A stretch of DNA of 64,000 nucleotides from JAJXXT01 sp963764465 (lineage in GTDB: Bacteria > Pseudomonadota > Alphaproteobacteria > Acetobacterales > Acetobacteraceae). The position numbers and the translations under genes are program-made. Where the stretch lies: the NCBI GenBank assembly GCA_963764465.1, contig CAVXSO010000007.1:744001-808000 (forward strand), written 5' to 3'. The notes under the pieces are model-generated. The model worked only from the letters and a program-made list of their open reading frames with translations, was not told the origin of the DNA and searched no databases. Every line of letters starts with the position of its first letter. The stretch's first letter is position 1. Shown here piece after piece: positions 52,186-61,534 of the stretch.

Positions 52186-55100
52186 CGACTAAGCAACGTC
52201 TCCGGCAGCTCCATCACCGCCGCCCCCACGGTCCAGACCAGCACGCAGCGCACCACGCGGCCGGGCAGCGCCGCGCCAACCACGGCGCGATACGCCGCCA
52301 TCTGGCGCAGGTAGGAGACAGGGACCGCCTGCGGGGAGGCGGGGGGACGGCGGTCCGTCTTGTAGTCGAGGATGGTGATCGTTTCGGCGGCGATCGCGAC
52401 ACGGTCCACCACGCCGCCCACGATCATCCCGCCAACACGGCCGGTGATCGGCACCTCCGCACGGCTCTCGCGGCCGAATGCGGCGGCGAGCGCCGGATGC
52501 GCCAGCACGGCGGCGACTTCCGCGAGCGCCGCTTCCGTCTCCTCTGCCGAAAAACCCTGGCCTGGCGCCTGCAGGAATCGCCGCGCCGCCGCTTCGCGCG
52601 ACGCCGGTTCCAGTTCCGGCAGGTGTTGCAGCAGCGCGTGCAGCGCCCGGCCGCGCGCCCGCCCGCGCGAGGCCTCCATCCGCACGGCGAGCGGGGAGAG
52701 TGCTGCGGGCGGCGCGCCGAACGCGGCGCCCTCCGGCCGGCTCGGCACCAGGGCGGCGACCGCGTCCTCCGCCGGCGGCAGGCGCGGCTGCCACTCCGGC
52801 GCGCGGCCCGCCCAGCCCGGCGGCGGCGCCTCCATCGCTGCCTTCGCCTGCGCGGGCGGCTTCGGCGCCACGTCCTGCGAACACGCAAAGACTTGCGCGG
52901 GTCCCGGCCATTCCCCGCCGAGCGGAACCGCTACCGCCGCCAGCCGGCCGAAGCCCTGTTCCACCGCGCGGTACCAGCAGTTGGCGGGCGGATTGTTGGT
53001 GCCCTTCCAGCCGCAGACGATCAGCCGGTCCTCGGCGCGCGTCAGCGCCACGTAGAGCAGGCGGTTGCGCTCCTGCCGCTCGGCGTCCGCCGTTTCCTGC
53101 GCCGCGTCGCGCGTCGCCTTGCACGCCAGCGCGCCGCCGGGCGCGTAGACCGGCAGTTCCCGGCCCGGATCCCCGATCCAGCGCAGAGCCTGCGGGCGGG
53201 GTGGCCTGCTGGTCGTGTCCGGCAGGATCACGACGGGCGCCTGCAAACCCTTCGCGCCATGCACCGTGAGGATGCGCACCGCGTCCGCGCCGGCGCCTGG
53301 CTCGCGCTTGATCTCCGCCGTCGAGGAGCGAAGCCAGCCGAGGAAGCCCAGCAGCGAGGACGGCTCCTCGCGCGCGTGTTCCAGCGCCATCGCCAGCAGC
53401 TCGTCGAGCGGTTCCGCGGCATCCGCGCCGAGGCGCGCGAGCAGCCGCGCCCGCCCGCCGAGCGGCCCCAGCGCGTGCGCGATGAGCGCGTGCGGCGGCA
53501 TGAAGTCCGCGCGGCGAAACAACTCCGCGAAGAAACGGTGCGCCGCGCCCCAGCCCGGGTTTTCCTCGTGGCGGGCGGCGAGCGCCGCATGCAGCGTGCC
53601 TGTGCGTCCCGGTGCCAGCAGGGTGAGGTCGTCGTCACCGAGCCCGCCCAGGGGGCTGGTCAGGAACGTTGCGAAAGCGAGATCATCGCCTGGCAGCAGC
53701 AGCGCATCCAGCAGCACGAGGATGTCCGCGACGGCCGGCTGCTCCACCAGCGCCATGCGATCGAGCCCCGCGACCGGCACGCCGCGCGCCTTGAGGTCGC
53801 TCACCAGCGTGCGCTCGAACACGCCTCGCTTCTGCACCAGCAGCATGATGTCACCCGGCCGCAGGCGGCGCGCGCGCGCGGGCAGCATCTCGCCGGTCTC
53901 GGGGTGCGTGGCGGCCGCGATCCATTGCCCGAGCATCGAGGCGAGGCGTTGCGGCGCACCGAGCGCGCTCGCGTTCGTCTCGGCCACCGTCCATGGCCCG
54001 GGGTCGTCCGCACCGCTTGCCTCGACCAGCGGCCAGAGTTCCACGCGCCCCGACTCGCCCTCGCGCGCGCTGCGGTGATGCAGCGTGCCGGGGGAGGCGA
54101 CGCCGTCGCACACCTCGCCCGCCGCGAACACCGCGTCCACCAGCGCCAGCACTGGGGCCGCGGAACGGAAGGAGACATCCAGCGCCACCTCGCGGAACGC
54201 CTCGCCCGCAAGGCCGGCGAGCCGTTTCGCCTGGCGATCGAATTCCGCCGGCTGCGCGCCCTGGAAGCTGAAGATGGACTGCTTGCGGTCACCGACGGCG
54301 AAGATCGTGCGCGGCGCGTCCCGCGCGCCTTCGCCGGCGAAGAACTCCTCCGTCAGCCGGTCCGCGATCTCCCATTGCGCCGGCGAGGTGTCCTGCACCT
54401 CGTCGAGCAGCAGGTGGTCCAGCCCGCCATCGAGCTTGTAGCGCACCCAGGCCGCTCCGGGATCGCGCAGCAGCGCCTGCGTGCGGGCGATGAGATCGGC
54501 GTAGTCCAGCAGGCCGATCGCATCCTTGCGCGCGGCGTAGTGGTGCGCGATGGGGGCGGCGAGCCCGGCGAGTGCCGCGGAGACGGCGGCGGTTTCGTGC
54601 GCCGCGATCGCGTCCTCCAGCGCCAGGATCCGCTCCGCTTCCGACGCCACCGCATCAAGGAACGCCTGCTGCGCCGGGGTTGCCTTGCCCTCCCCGATGC
54701 CGAACCGGCGCGCCTCGCCGCTCGATCCGATGATGCAATGACGCCAGGAATCGAAATCGGCCGGCGCGCCGAGCCAGGCGATGATGCGGCCGGCGAAGTC
54801 CAGCGCGGATTTACCCTTGTCCACGCGTTGCGCGGCCGGGCGCAGCGCCGCCAAGTCCACCCCCGCGAGCAATGCGGCGCGCGCCGCCTCGGGATCGTCC
54901 GCGGCGCCCAGCCGCCGCCGCAGCGCGGCCTCGAGCGCCGCCGCACCCATCGGCATCGCGGCTTGCAGGCGTTCCGGGTCCGCGATGAGGGCGGCGGCTA
55001 GGGAGCGGAAATCGCGCAGGTCCATCCGTGCGGCGACGCGCGCGACGAAGGGTGCCGCCGCGTCGTCCGCCAGCAGGCGTTCCACCTCCGCGCCCAGCGC

Positions 55101-55565
55101 CGCCGCGGCCCGCGTCTCCTCCGCGAGGCGGAAACGCGGGGACAGTGCCGCCTCGATCGGGAAGCGGCGCAGCAGGGACTGGCAGAACGCGTGCACCGTC
55201 TCGATGCGCATGCCACCCGGCAGGTCGAGCACGCGCGCGAGCAGCCGCCGCGCCTCCGCACGCATCGCGGGGGAGGGCTCGAGGCGCAGCTCCGCGAGGG
55301 CCGCGTCCAGTGCCGCGTCTGGCGCGCGCGCCCAGTCGGCGAGCCGCGCCTGCAGCCGCACCGCCATCTCCGCCGCCGCGGCGCGCGTGAAGGTCAGGCA
55401 GAGGATGCCAGAAGGCTGCGCGGTGCCGGTCACCATCAGCCGCAGCAGCCGGTCGGTCAGCAGCTTGGTCTTGCCGGAGCCGGCGGAGGCGGCGACGAAC
55501 GCCGAGACGGCCGGGTCGGAGGCGCGAAGCTGGGAAGCGGCAGCGGCGTCACGCGGCGTCATCAT
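52122..55565 (-). CDS. addA: Double-strand break repair helicase-nuclease AddA
   Basis: A 1147-residue UvrD-like helicase with a C-terminal RecB-type nuclease. Walker A is FVAASAGSGKTKLLTDRLLR; ILCLTFTRAAAAEMAVRL is motif Ia; LLLDEVQDTSPAQWEIADRL is motif II; VHGAKGLQAPVVILPDT is a late helicase motif; the nuclease shows VGGVVDRVAIAAETITILDY and then KTDRR. With AddB it processes DNA ends for RecA loading. It starts inside the addB 3' end (17-bp overlap). Its last residues lie antisense to the dehydrogenase gene, so the tail may be altered. Confidence 0.94.
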   Translation of the reverse strand: MMTPRDAAAASQLRASDPAVSAFVAASAGSGKTKLLTDRLLRLMVTGTAQPSGILCLTFTRAAAAEMAVRLQARLADWARAPDAALDAALAELRLEPSPAMRAEARRLLARVLDLPGGMRIETVHAFCQSLLRRFPIEAALSPRFRLAEETRAAAALGAEVERLLADDAAAPFVARVAARMDLRDFRSLAAALIADPERLQAAMPMGAAALEAALRRRLGAADDPEAARAALLAGVDLAALRPAAQRVDKGKSALDFAGRIIAWLGAPADFDSWRHCIIGSSGEARRFGIGEGKATPAQQAFLDAVASEAERILALEDAIAAHETAAVSAALAGLAAPIAHHYAARKDAIGLLDYADLIARTQALLRDPGAAWVRYKLDGGLDHLLLDEVQDTSPAQWEIADRLTEEFFAGEGARDAPRTIFAVGDRKQSIFSFQGAQPAEFDRQAKRLAGLAGEAFREVALDVSFRSAAPVLALVDAVFAAGEVCDGVASPGTLHHRSAREGESGRVELWPLVEASGADDPGPWTVAETNASALGAPQRLASMLGQWIAAATHPETGEMLPARARRLRPGDIMLLVQKRGVFERTLVSDLKARGVPVAGLDRMALVEQPAVADILVLLDALLLPGDDLAFATFLTSPLGGLGDDDLTLLAPGRTGTLHAALAARHEENPGWGAAHRFFAELFRRADFMPPHALIAHALGPLGGRARLLARLGADAAEPLDELLAMALEHAREEPSSLLGFLGWLRSSTAEIKREPGAGADAVRILTVHGAKGLQAPVVILPDTTSRPPRPQALRWIGDPGRELPVYAPGGALACKATRDAAQETADAERQERNRLLYVALTRAEDRLIVCGWKGTNNPPANCWYRAVEQGFGRLAAVAVPLGGEWPGPAQVFACSQDVAPKPPAQAKAAMEAPPPGWAGRAPEWQPRLPPAEDAVAALVPSRPEGAAFGAPPAALSPLAVRMEASRGRARGRALHALLQHLPELEPASREAAARRFLQAPGQGFSAEETEAALAEVAAVLAHPALAAAFGRESRAEVPITGRVGGMIVGGVVDRVAIAAETITILDYKTDRRPPASPQAVPVSYLRQMAAYRAVVGAALPGRVVRCVLVWTVGAAVMELPETLLSRYEPGLPSTSGLTTLIGEPAA

Positions 55566-58452
55566 CGTCCTCCCCGCCGTCCCATTCCGCGAGCCGGGCC
55601 AGTTGCGCGTAGGCCGGGAACCGCGGCCGCCACGCCGCGTGCGGATGCGCGCGATAGGGTATGGCCGGATCGTCGTAGACGTGCACGAGGCGCCGGAGCC
55701 CAGCCTCCGCCTCGGCGATGGCCCGCGCCAGCGCCGCGGGGTCGCCCGCGTAGAGCGTGCTGGCCTCGCCCGCCGGGTCGCGGCCGGAGAGGCGCCAATA
55801 GGTCAGCTCCGTCGCCGGCGTGGATGCGAGGCCGTGGAAGGCGCCGGCGCGCGCCATCGCTGCTTCCAGCAGGAGCTGCGGCGCGCGGCCGGAGGCGACC
55901 TCCTTCTGTGTCGGCGGCCTGCCGGTCTTATAGTCGAGGATCGCCGCGCCGCCGGCGCGCAGCTCCACCCGATCGGCGCGGCCGGTCAGCTCGAACCCAC
56001 CTGGCACATCCAGCAACCAGCGCCCGTTCAGTTCTGTCCTGAGCACGAGCGCCGGGTCAGCCCGGCGCGCGGCCTCCGCCGCCGCCACCCAGGCGGCGAT
56101 GCGCGCGAGCCGGGGCCGCCACCAGGCCGCCAGCGCAGGGCGCAGGCCTCCTGTCTGGGCCATCAGGCGTTTGGCGAGGCGCTCGGCCGCGTCGGCAGGC
56201 CACGAATCGCCGGCCTGCTTGAGGAAATCCGCGAGCCCCTCGTGCACCAGCGTGCCGAAATCCGCGGCGTCCGTGTCCTGCTCCAGCGGGTCGAGCGGAT
56301 GCAGGTCCAGTACGTGTCTGGCGTAGATCGCATAGGGGTCGTTGAGCCAGGTCTCGATCTCGGTGACGGAAAGCTTGCGCGGGCGGCGCGCCACCGGTGG
56401 ACGCGGCTCCGGCGGGCGGGCCGGCGTGACGGCCAGGGGCTGGTCGAGCCCCGCGGCCCAGGACGCGGCAGGATGGGCCGTGAGCGACGTGCGCGCGGCA
56501 ATGCGCGTCAGCCAACGGGCCGGCACGGTGGGCGCCCGGCCGCGCCGCGCGGGAGCGGAGAGCACCACGGACCGCGCCGCACAGGCCGCCGCCATGAAAT
56601 CATGTGCAGCCTGCCCGATGCTCTCCTCCGCGTCCGGCAGCCCGGCGCGACGGCGCATCGGGCGGGAGAGCCACGGGCCGGGGTCGGCGGCCTGCGGCCA
56701 CACGCCCTCCACCAGCCCGCCCAGCACCATCACGTCCGCCGCCTGCAGTCGCGCCTCGACGATGCCCCATATCGCGACGCGCGGATGCCCGCCGGCGCCG
56801 CCGGCCCGCAGCGCGCGGCGGCTGCGCACCACCTGGCCCTCCAGCAGCGCGTCCAGCAGGGGCGCGAGGCCCGCCAGGTCCTGCGCCGGGAGCGATGCGG
56901 TGGCGTCCATCGCGTCCGCCAGCAACGTGGCCAGCGCCTCGCCCTCCTCCAGCGCCCAGAGGCGCCCGGCGCCGCCCAAATCGGCGCTCGCGGCCGCGGC
57001 CTCCGCCGCCTCGACCAGCGCGGCGAGTTGCGCGGCCGGGCTCGCGGGCACGCCCGTGAGCCGCCGCAGCGGCGCCAGCGCCGCCTCCAGCAGGCCGACC
57101 ATCTCCACGCCAACCGAGGACTTCTTTTCCTCCGCGCGGCGGCGCAACCCGGCGATGCTTGGCGGCGGGGCCGGGCCACGCAACGCCCCTATTTCCCATT
57201 GCCGTGCCCGGTCGCGACAGATCGCGGGATCGAGACCGAACGCAGCCAGCGGGTGCTTCATCACCGCGAGCAGGTTGATCGGCCGCAGCTCCGCCGCCAG
57301 CCGGGCCAGCAGCCGCAGGAAAACACCGGGGGGCGTCTCCGCCAGGGGCTCGCCGGCCGAGTCGTCCGCCACGACGCCCCAGCGCAGCAGCTCCGCCGAC
57401 ACGCGCGCGGCCAGCGCCCGGTCCGGTGTCACCAGCGCCGCGCGGTGGCCGGGCGCCTCCAGCGCGTCGCGCAGGACCATGGCGATCGCCGCCGCCTCCG
57501 CCTGCTCGTCCGCCGCGTCGAGCCGATGGAGGCCCTCCGGCGGCGGCGCGGGCGGCACGAACGCGCCCGTGGCCGCGGCGGGCAGCAGGGCCAATTCCAG
57601 CAGCGCCACGCGCTCGTCGGGGCAGCTTGCGTCGCCACGCCAGACGGCGACGTCGCCGCGCGCGGCGCCGAGGGCTGCCAGCAACCCGCGCAGCCCGGCC
57701 TGCGGATGCATCGAGTCCGCCGCCTCCCAGGCTGCTTCGTCCATCGCCATGGCCAGCCCCGGCAGCACGACGGCCCCGCGCGGCAGGCGCGCCACGACGC
57801 CCGCGAGCCGCGCCACGGAGGGTCGCGCCGCGGTGATGCCGGCGAACCAGATCGGGGCGGGCGGCGGCCGGTCCTCCCAGGCGCGGGCCTGCGCACGCAG
57901 CACCGCCGCCTGGCGCGCCGCCGGGTTCATCAGCCCCTGCTCGGCGAGGAATCGCGGCCAGACATCGGTCACGATACGCAGGAAGGAGAGGGTTTGCTGC
58001 CAGTGCTCCGCCTCCGAGCCATCGACGGCCTTGGCGAGCGCGCTTTCGAGCGGCACCTCGGCGCGCTCCGCCTCGTCCATCAGGGCGGCGAGGTCGGCGG
58101 CGAGGCTCCATGCGCGCTCCAGCGTGCGCGCGCCGCCGGCCTGCTCCGGCGCGGCCATGATCAGCCGCGCGAGTTCCGCGAGCCGGCGCATCGGCGCGAT
58201 CGCCGGGGGCAGGTCCAGCGCGCCGGTGAGCGCCAGCCCCGCCTCGTCCGCGGCGCCGAGGGCGGCGATGCGCGGCAGCAGCATCGGCCGCCCGCCGCCC
58301 ACGCGCAGGAACGCCTCCGCCAGCGAGCGCGCGCCGCGCCGCGTTGGCAGCAGGATCAGCCCTGGTTCGAGGGGCGTGGAACTGGTCGCGAGCCATCGCC
58401 GGGCGAGCGTTTCCAGGAACGGGACACCGAAGGGGATGGTGGCGAGGTTCAT
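55549..58452 (-). CDS. addB: Double-strand break repair protein AddB
   Basis: A 967-residue partner of AddA. TPLEPGLILLPTRRGARSLA and RPMLLPRIAALGAADEAGLA are family segments. It keeps a RecB-like nuclease at the C-terminus (ELTGRADRVELRAGGAAILD, then YKTGRPP), while the helicase motifs are degenerate, as in other alphaproteobacterial AddB. It overlaps tsaE at the 5' end and addA at the 3' end, forming tsaE-addB-addA. Confidence 0.93.
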   Translation of the reverse strand: MNLATIPFGVPFLETLARRWLATSSTPLEPGLILLPTRRGARSLAEAFLRVGGGRPMLLPRIAALGAADEAGLALTGALDLPPAIAPMRRLAELARLIMAAPEQAGGARTLERAWSLAADLAALMDEAERAEVPLESALAKAVDGSEAEHWQQTLSFLRIVTDVWPRFLAEQGLMNPAARQAAVLRAQARAWEDRPPPAPIWFAGITAARPSVARLAGVVARLPRGAVVLPGLAMAMDEAAWEAADSMHPQAGLRGLLAALGAARGDVAVWRGDASCPDERVALLELALLPAAATGAFVPPAPPPEGLHRLDAADEQAEAAAIAMVLRDALEAPGHRAALVTPDRALAARVSAELLRWGVVADDSAGEPLAETPPGVFLRLLARLAAELRPINLLAVMKHPLAAFGLDPAICRDRARQWEIGALRGPAPPPSIAGLRRRAEEKKSSVGVEMVGLLEAALAPLRRLTGVPASPAAQLAALVEAAEAAAASADLGGAGRLWALEEGEALATLLADAMDATASLPAQDLAGLAPLLDALLEGQVVRSRRALRAGGAGGHPRVAIWGIVEARLQAADVMVLGGLVEGVWPQAADPGPWLSRPMRRRAGLPDAEESIGQAAHDFMAAACAARSVVLSAPARRGRAPTVPARWLTRIAARTSLTAHPAASWAAGLDQPLAVTPARPPEPRPPVARRPRKLSVTEIETWLNDPYAIYARHVLDLHPLDPLEQDTDAADFGTLVHEGLADFLKQAGDSWPADAAERLAKRLMAQTGGLRPALAAWWRPRLARIAAWVAAAEAARRADPALVLRTELNGRWLLDVPGGFELTGRADRVELRAGGAAILDYKTGRPPTQKEVASGRAPQLLLEAAMARAGAFHGLASTPATELTYWRLSGRDPAGEASTLYAGDPAALARAIAEAEAGLRRLVHVYDDPAIPYRAHPHAAWRPRFPAYAQLARLAEWDGGEDDDDAA

Positions 58453-58898
58453 CGCCCGCCCTCGCCCGGCGCGTCGTCTTCGGGCGCGTCCCAGCCGATG
58501 ATGGCGGCCTCACGCGCGTCCCCGCCGGCGAGTGCGAAGGCGATGGTGATCGCCCGCGCCGGGCGCAGCGTGCCCAGCCGGTCCGGCCATTCCACCACCA
58601 CGATGTCCGCGAGCGCCTGGTCCCAGCCCAGCTCCGCGAGGTCGGCGGGGCCCGCGAGTCGCCAGAGATCGAAATGGTGGATGCGCCCGCGCCGGGTCTC
58701 GTAGCTCTGCACCAGGGTGAAGGTGGGGCTCGGCACCTCCAGCGCCGGATCGGCGGCAGCGGCGCGGATCAGCGCGCGGGCAAAGGCCGACTTGCCGGCG
58801 CCGAGCGGCCCCTCCAGCAGCACCGCCTCGCCGGGCACCAGGTGCAGGGCGAGGCGCGCGGCCAGCGCCTCGGTCGCGGCGAGATCGGGCAGTTGCAT
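58449..58898 (-). CDS. tsaE: tRNA threonylcarbamoyladenosine biosynthesis ATPase TsaE
   Basis: A 149-residue ATPase that acts with TsaB/TsaD to make t6A37 in tRNAs reading ANN codons. Walker A is LLEGPLGAGKSAFARALIRA; VPSPTFTLVQSYETRRG and IHHFDLWRLAGPADLAELGW are diagnostic; VVVEWPDRLG follows. ATG start at 58898. It opens the tsaE-addB-addA unit (4-bp overlap with addB). Confidence 0.94.
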   Translation of the reverse strand: MQLPDLAATEALAARLALHLVPGEAVLLEGPLGAGKSAFARALIRAAAADPALEVPSPTFTLVQSYETRRGRIHHFDLWRLAGPADLAELGWDQALADIVVVEWPDRLGTLRPARAITIAFALAGGDAREAAIIGWDAPEDDAPGEGGR

Positions 58899-59016
58899 GG
58901 CGCACGATCCGCCGCCCGCGCAATTCCTTCAACCGCGCGGCCATGCGTGCGGCCGGTCGGCGACCACGCAGCGCGGCCGCTTGCCACGACCCCGAGCCCG
59001 GCCTACCCCGCCTGCC

Positions 59017-60027
59017 ATGGACGCGATTGAGACGGACGTTGCCATTATCGGCGCCGGGCCCGCGGGGCTGTTCGCCGTGTTCGAGCTCGGCATGCTGCGC
59101 ATCCGCTCGGTGCTGATCGATGCGCTGGGCGAGGTCGGCGGGCAGTGCACGGCGCTGTATCCGGAGAAGCCGATCTACGACATCCCGGCGCATGCCGCGA
59201 TCAGCGCCGGGGACCTCGTCGCGGCGCTGGAGGACCAGATCGCCCCGTTCGGCGCGCCGCGCCTCCTCGGCCAGCGCGTCACGGCGCTCGCGGGCGCGCG
59301 CGGCGATTTCACGCTCGGCACGGAGGCCGGGCACAGCGTGCGCGCCAAGGCCGTCATCGTCGCGGCCGGGGCGGGGGCGTTCGGCCCCAACCGGCCGCCG
59401 CTCGCCGGCATCGAGGCCTACGAGGCGACCGGCGCCGTGCGCTACCATGTCCGCCGCCGCGAGGAGCTGCGCGGCAGGCGCGTGGTGATCGCGGGTGGTG
59501 GCAACTCGGCGGTCGATTGGGCGCTGGCGCTGCGCGGGGTGGCGAGCGCCACCACGGTGGTGCACCGCCGCGCCAGGTTCCGCGCCGCTCCCGAAACGGC
59601 CGCGCAGCTGCAGGCGGCGGCGCAGGCCGGGGAACTGACCATCGCGACGCCATACCAGCTGCATGCGCTGGAAGGGGTCCAGGGCGCGTTGCAGGGCGTG
59701 GTGCTCGCGGATCTCGATGGCGAGACAAAGACGGTGCCGGCCGACGTGCTGCTCGCCTTCTTCGGGCTTTCCACCGATCTCGGACCCATCGCCTCCTGGG
59801 GCCTGGCGCTGGACCATGGGCACGTCGCCGTGACCCCGGCCACCTGCGAGACCTCGGTGCCCGGCATCTTCGCCATCGGCGACGTCGCGACCTATGCCGG
59901 CAAGCTCAAGCTCATCCTGCAGGGCTTCTCCGAGGCCGCGATGGCCGCGCACGCGATCCACCCGATCGTGTTCCCGGACACCGCGCTGCACTTCGAGTAC
60001 TCGACCAGCAAGGGCGTGCCCGGCTGA
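59017..60027 (+). CDS. Ferredoxin/flavodoxin-NADP+ reductase-like flavoprotein (TrxR type)
   Basis: A 336-residue FAD/NAD(P)-dependent oxidoreductase. FAD loop: VAIIGAGPAGLFAVFELGML; EVGGQCTALYPEKPIYDIP is characteristic of the YumC/FNR2 group, which lacks the CxxC of true thioredoxin reductase; NADP loop: VVIAGGGNSAVDWALALR; FAIGDVATYAGKLKLILQGF ends the FAD domain. It probably feeds electrons to a ferredoxin or flavodoxin. It diverges from tsaE over 118 bases with no other gene. Confidence 0.88.
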   Translation: MDAIETDVAIIGAGPAGLFAVFELGMLRIRSVLIDALGEVGGQCTALYPEKPIYDIPAHAAISAGDLVAALEDQIAPFGAPRLLGQRVTALAGARGDFTLGTEAGHSVRAKAVIVAAGAGAFGPNRPPLAGIEAYEATGAVRYHVRRREELRGRRVVIAGGGNSAVDWALALRGVASATTVVHRRARFRAAPETAAQLQAAAQAGELTIATPYQLHALEGVQGALQGVVLADLDGETKTVPADVLLAFFGLSTDLGPIASWGLALDHGHVAVTPATCETSVPGIFAIGDVATYAGKLKLILQGFSEAAMAAHAIHPIVFPDTALHFEYSTSKGVPG

Positions 60028-60030
60028 AAC

Positions 60031-60540
60031 CTAGTACCACCTGCTGTTGCCCGGCTCCGTGATCTGCCGCGTCGAGGTGATCACCGTTTCGGGCGCCGCG
60101 GGGCCGGGCGCGGGTGCGACCACGTCCACCTCCGCCCGGCGCATCGCAAAGCCTGGATTGAGCCGCACCGCGAACGCATCCGGTCCGCGATAGCCGGGCA
60201 CGGCCCGGTATTCGATGTGCACCATCTGGCCTTCGAGCCGCACGCGCACCTCGCCATGGGACGGCGCCCGAGCGATGCTGGCGCCCATCCAGTCGTGCTG
60301 GGCGCCCTGGTCGTCCACCAGCCGCACGGCCCAGCCGCACCAGCCGCCGTCGCCGGTGGTCATGCGGGCCAGGCGGGTGTCCTTGAACATATCGCGCGGC
60401 CGGGTGGCACCCGCGACACCAACCTCGCAGGGCGAGGCACGCACGCCCGCGGGCCCCGTCGCGAACCCGTTGATCTGCGCGAGATTGGCGCATCCCGCGA
60501 GCGCGAGCCCCAACCCGGCAGCGACAAACCCGTGGCGCAT
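60031..60540 (-). CDS. Lipoprotein of unknown function
   Basis: A 169-residue protein. The N-terminal VAAGLGLALAGCANLAQING contains a good lipobox (LAGC), so the mature protein should be lipid-anchored. The rest has several cysteines (SPCEVGV, DGGWCGWAVRL) and a C-terminal beta-rich segment (VRVRLEGQMVHIEYRAVPGY). No family recognised. Start at ATG 60540; a GTG at 60549 is also possible. It converges with the reductase gene, three bases apart. Confidence 0.75.
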   Translation of the reverse strand: MRHGFVAAGLGLALAGCANLAQINGFATGPAGVRASPCEVGVAGATRPRDMFKDTRLARMTTGDGGWCGWAVRLVDDQGAQHDWMGASIARAPSHGEVRVRLEGQMVHIEYRAVPGYRGPDAFAVRLNPGFAMRRAEVDVVAPAPGPAAPETVITSTRQITEPGNSRWY

Positions 60541-60639
60541 GTCATTCACATCGGCACCGGTCGTGGCCTTTCAAGTCCGCATCGTCCGCTTCCGGCAAGC
60601 CCCCTTGCGGCACGCGGCACCGGCTTGGCAGGGTGGCGC

Positions 60640-61470
60640 ATGCTTGAGCCGCATTCCGCGCTGGAAGCGATCGGCAGGCTGCCGGACGGCGAGATCGACA
60701 TCGCCGAGGCGGCGCTGCAATTCGCGCGCGTGGATGCGCCGGAGGGTGACTGGCAGGGCGCGCGCGACCTGCTCGGCCGCATTGCCCGCGACGCGGCGGC
60801 GCGCGCCGGCGGCGTGGCGGAGGACGATGCGACGGCGCAGGCAATGGCTCTCGCTTCCCTGCTCGGCGAGGACTACGGGTTTCGTGGCGACTCCGAAACC
60901 TACGACGATCCCGCGAACGCCAATCTCATCCGCGTGCTGGAACGCAGGCGCGGCCTGCCCGTGGCGCTCGGCGTCGTCTGGCTGCATGCCGCTCGCGTCT
61001 GTGGCTGGTACGCGCACGGGCTCGATTTTCCCGCGCATTTCCTGGTGGGAATCGGCGCGAGGCGCTCGCAGATCGTGCTCGACGTGTTCGCCGGCGGCAC
61101 GCCGCTCGCCGCCCCGGAGCTGCGCCAGCTGCTGAAGCGCGTCGAGGGCGAGGCGGCGGAACTCAGGCCGGACACGCTGGCGCCGATGAGCACGCGCGCG
61201 GTGCTGATGCGCTTGCAAAACAATCTCCGCCTGCGCCGGCTGCAAGGGGGCGACCTCGACGGCGCAATCGCCTGCGCCGAGGACATGCTGCGCGCGGCTC
61301 CCGACCAGCCGCTGCTGTGGCGCGATACCGGGCTGATGCACCAGAGGGCGGGCGCGCTCGGCGCGGCGCTGCGCTGCCTCGGCCGCGCGCTCGAGCTCAC
61401 GCCGGATCCGAGCCCCGCGGCGGATCGCCTGCGCCGCGCCATCGAGGAACTGCGGACGCGGATCAACTAG
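60640..61470 (+). CDS. SirB1-family protein (transglutaminase-like plus TPR)
   Basis: A 276-residue protein. LASLLGEDYGFRGDSETYDD, NANLIRVLERRRGLPVALGV and LDFPAHFLVGIG match the transglutaminase-like SirB1 domain; a C-terminal TPR pair follows (NLRLRRLQGGDLDGAIACAE, then LGAALRCLGRALELTPDPSP). Function unknown; relatives occur near kdsA or prmC. AGGGTGG precedes the ATG at 60640; the frame is open upstream without conservation. Confidence 0.86.
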   Translation: MLEPHSALEAIGRLPDGEIDIAEAALQFARVDAPEGDWQGARDLLGRIARDAAARAGGVAEDDATAQAMALASLLGEDYGFRGDSETYDDPANANLIRVLERRRGLPVALGVVWLHAARVCGWYAHGLDFPAHFLVGIGARRSQIVLDVFAGGTPLAAPELRQLLKRVEGEAAELRPDTLAPMSTRAVLMRLQNNLRLRRLQGGDLDGAIACAEDMLRAAPDQPLLWRDTGLMHQRAGALGAALRCLGRALELTPDPSPAADRLRRAIEELRTRIN

Positions 61471-61534
61471 GGCGCCGCCCCTTGCGGTCGCCCGGCGCAT
61501 CAGCCACATCCCGCCCACAGCGCGGAGGTCGGCC

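Noticed and set aside
50928..55001. A 1357-codon plus-strand frame
   Set aside because: Only the middle part is real (the D-2-hydroxyacid dehydrogenase). The rest is antisense to addA and low-complexity Arg-rich.
54781..58704. A 1307-codon plus-strand frame opposite addA/addB
   Set aside because: It is the antisense of two well-recognised genes, with biased Arg/Ser/Ala composition and no family motif.
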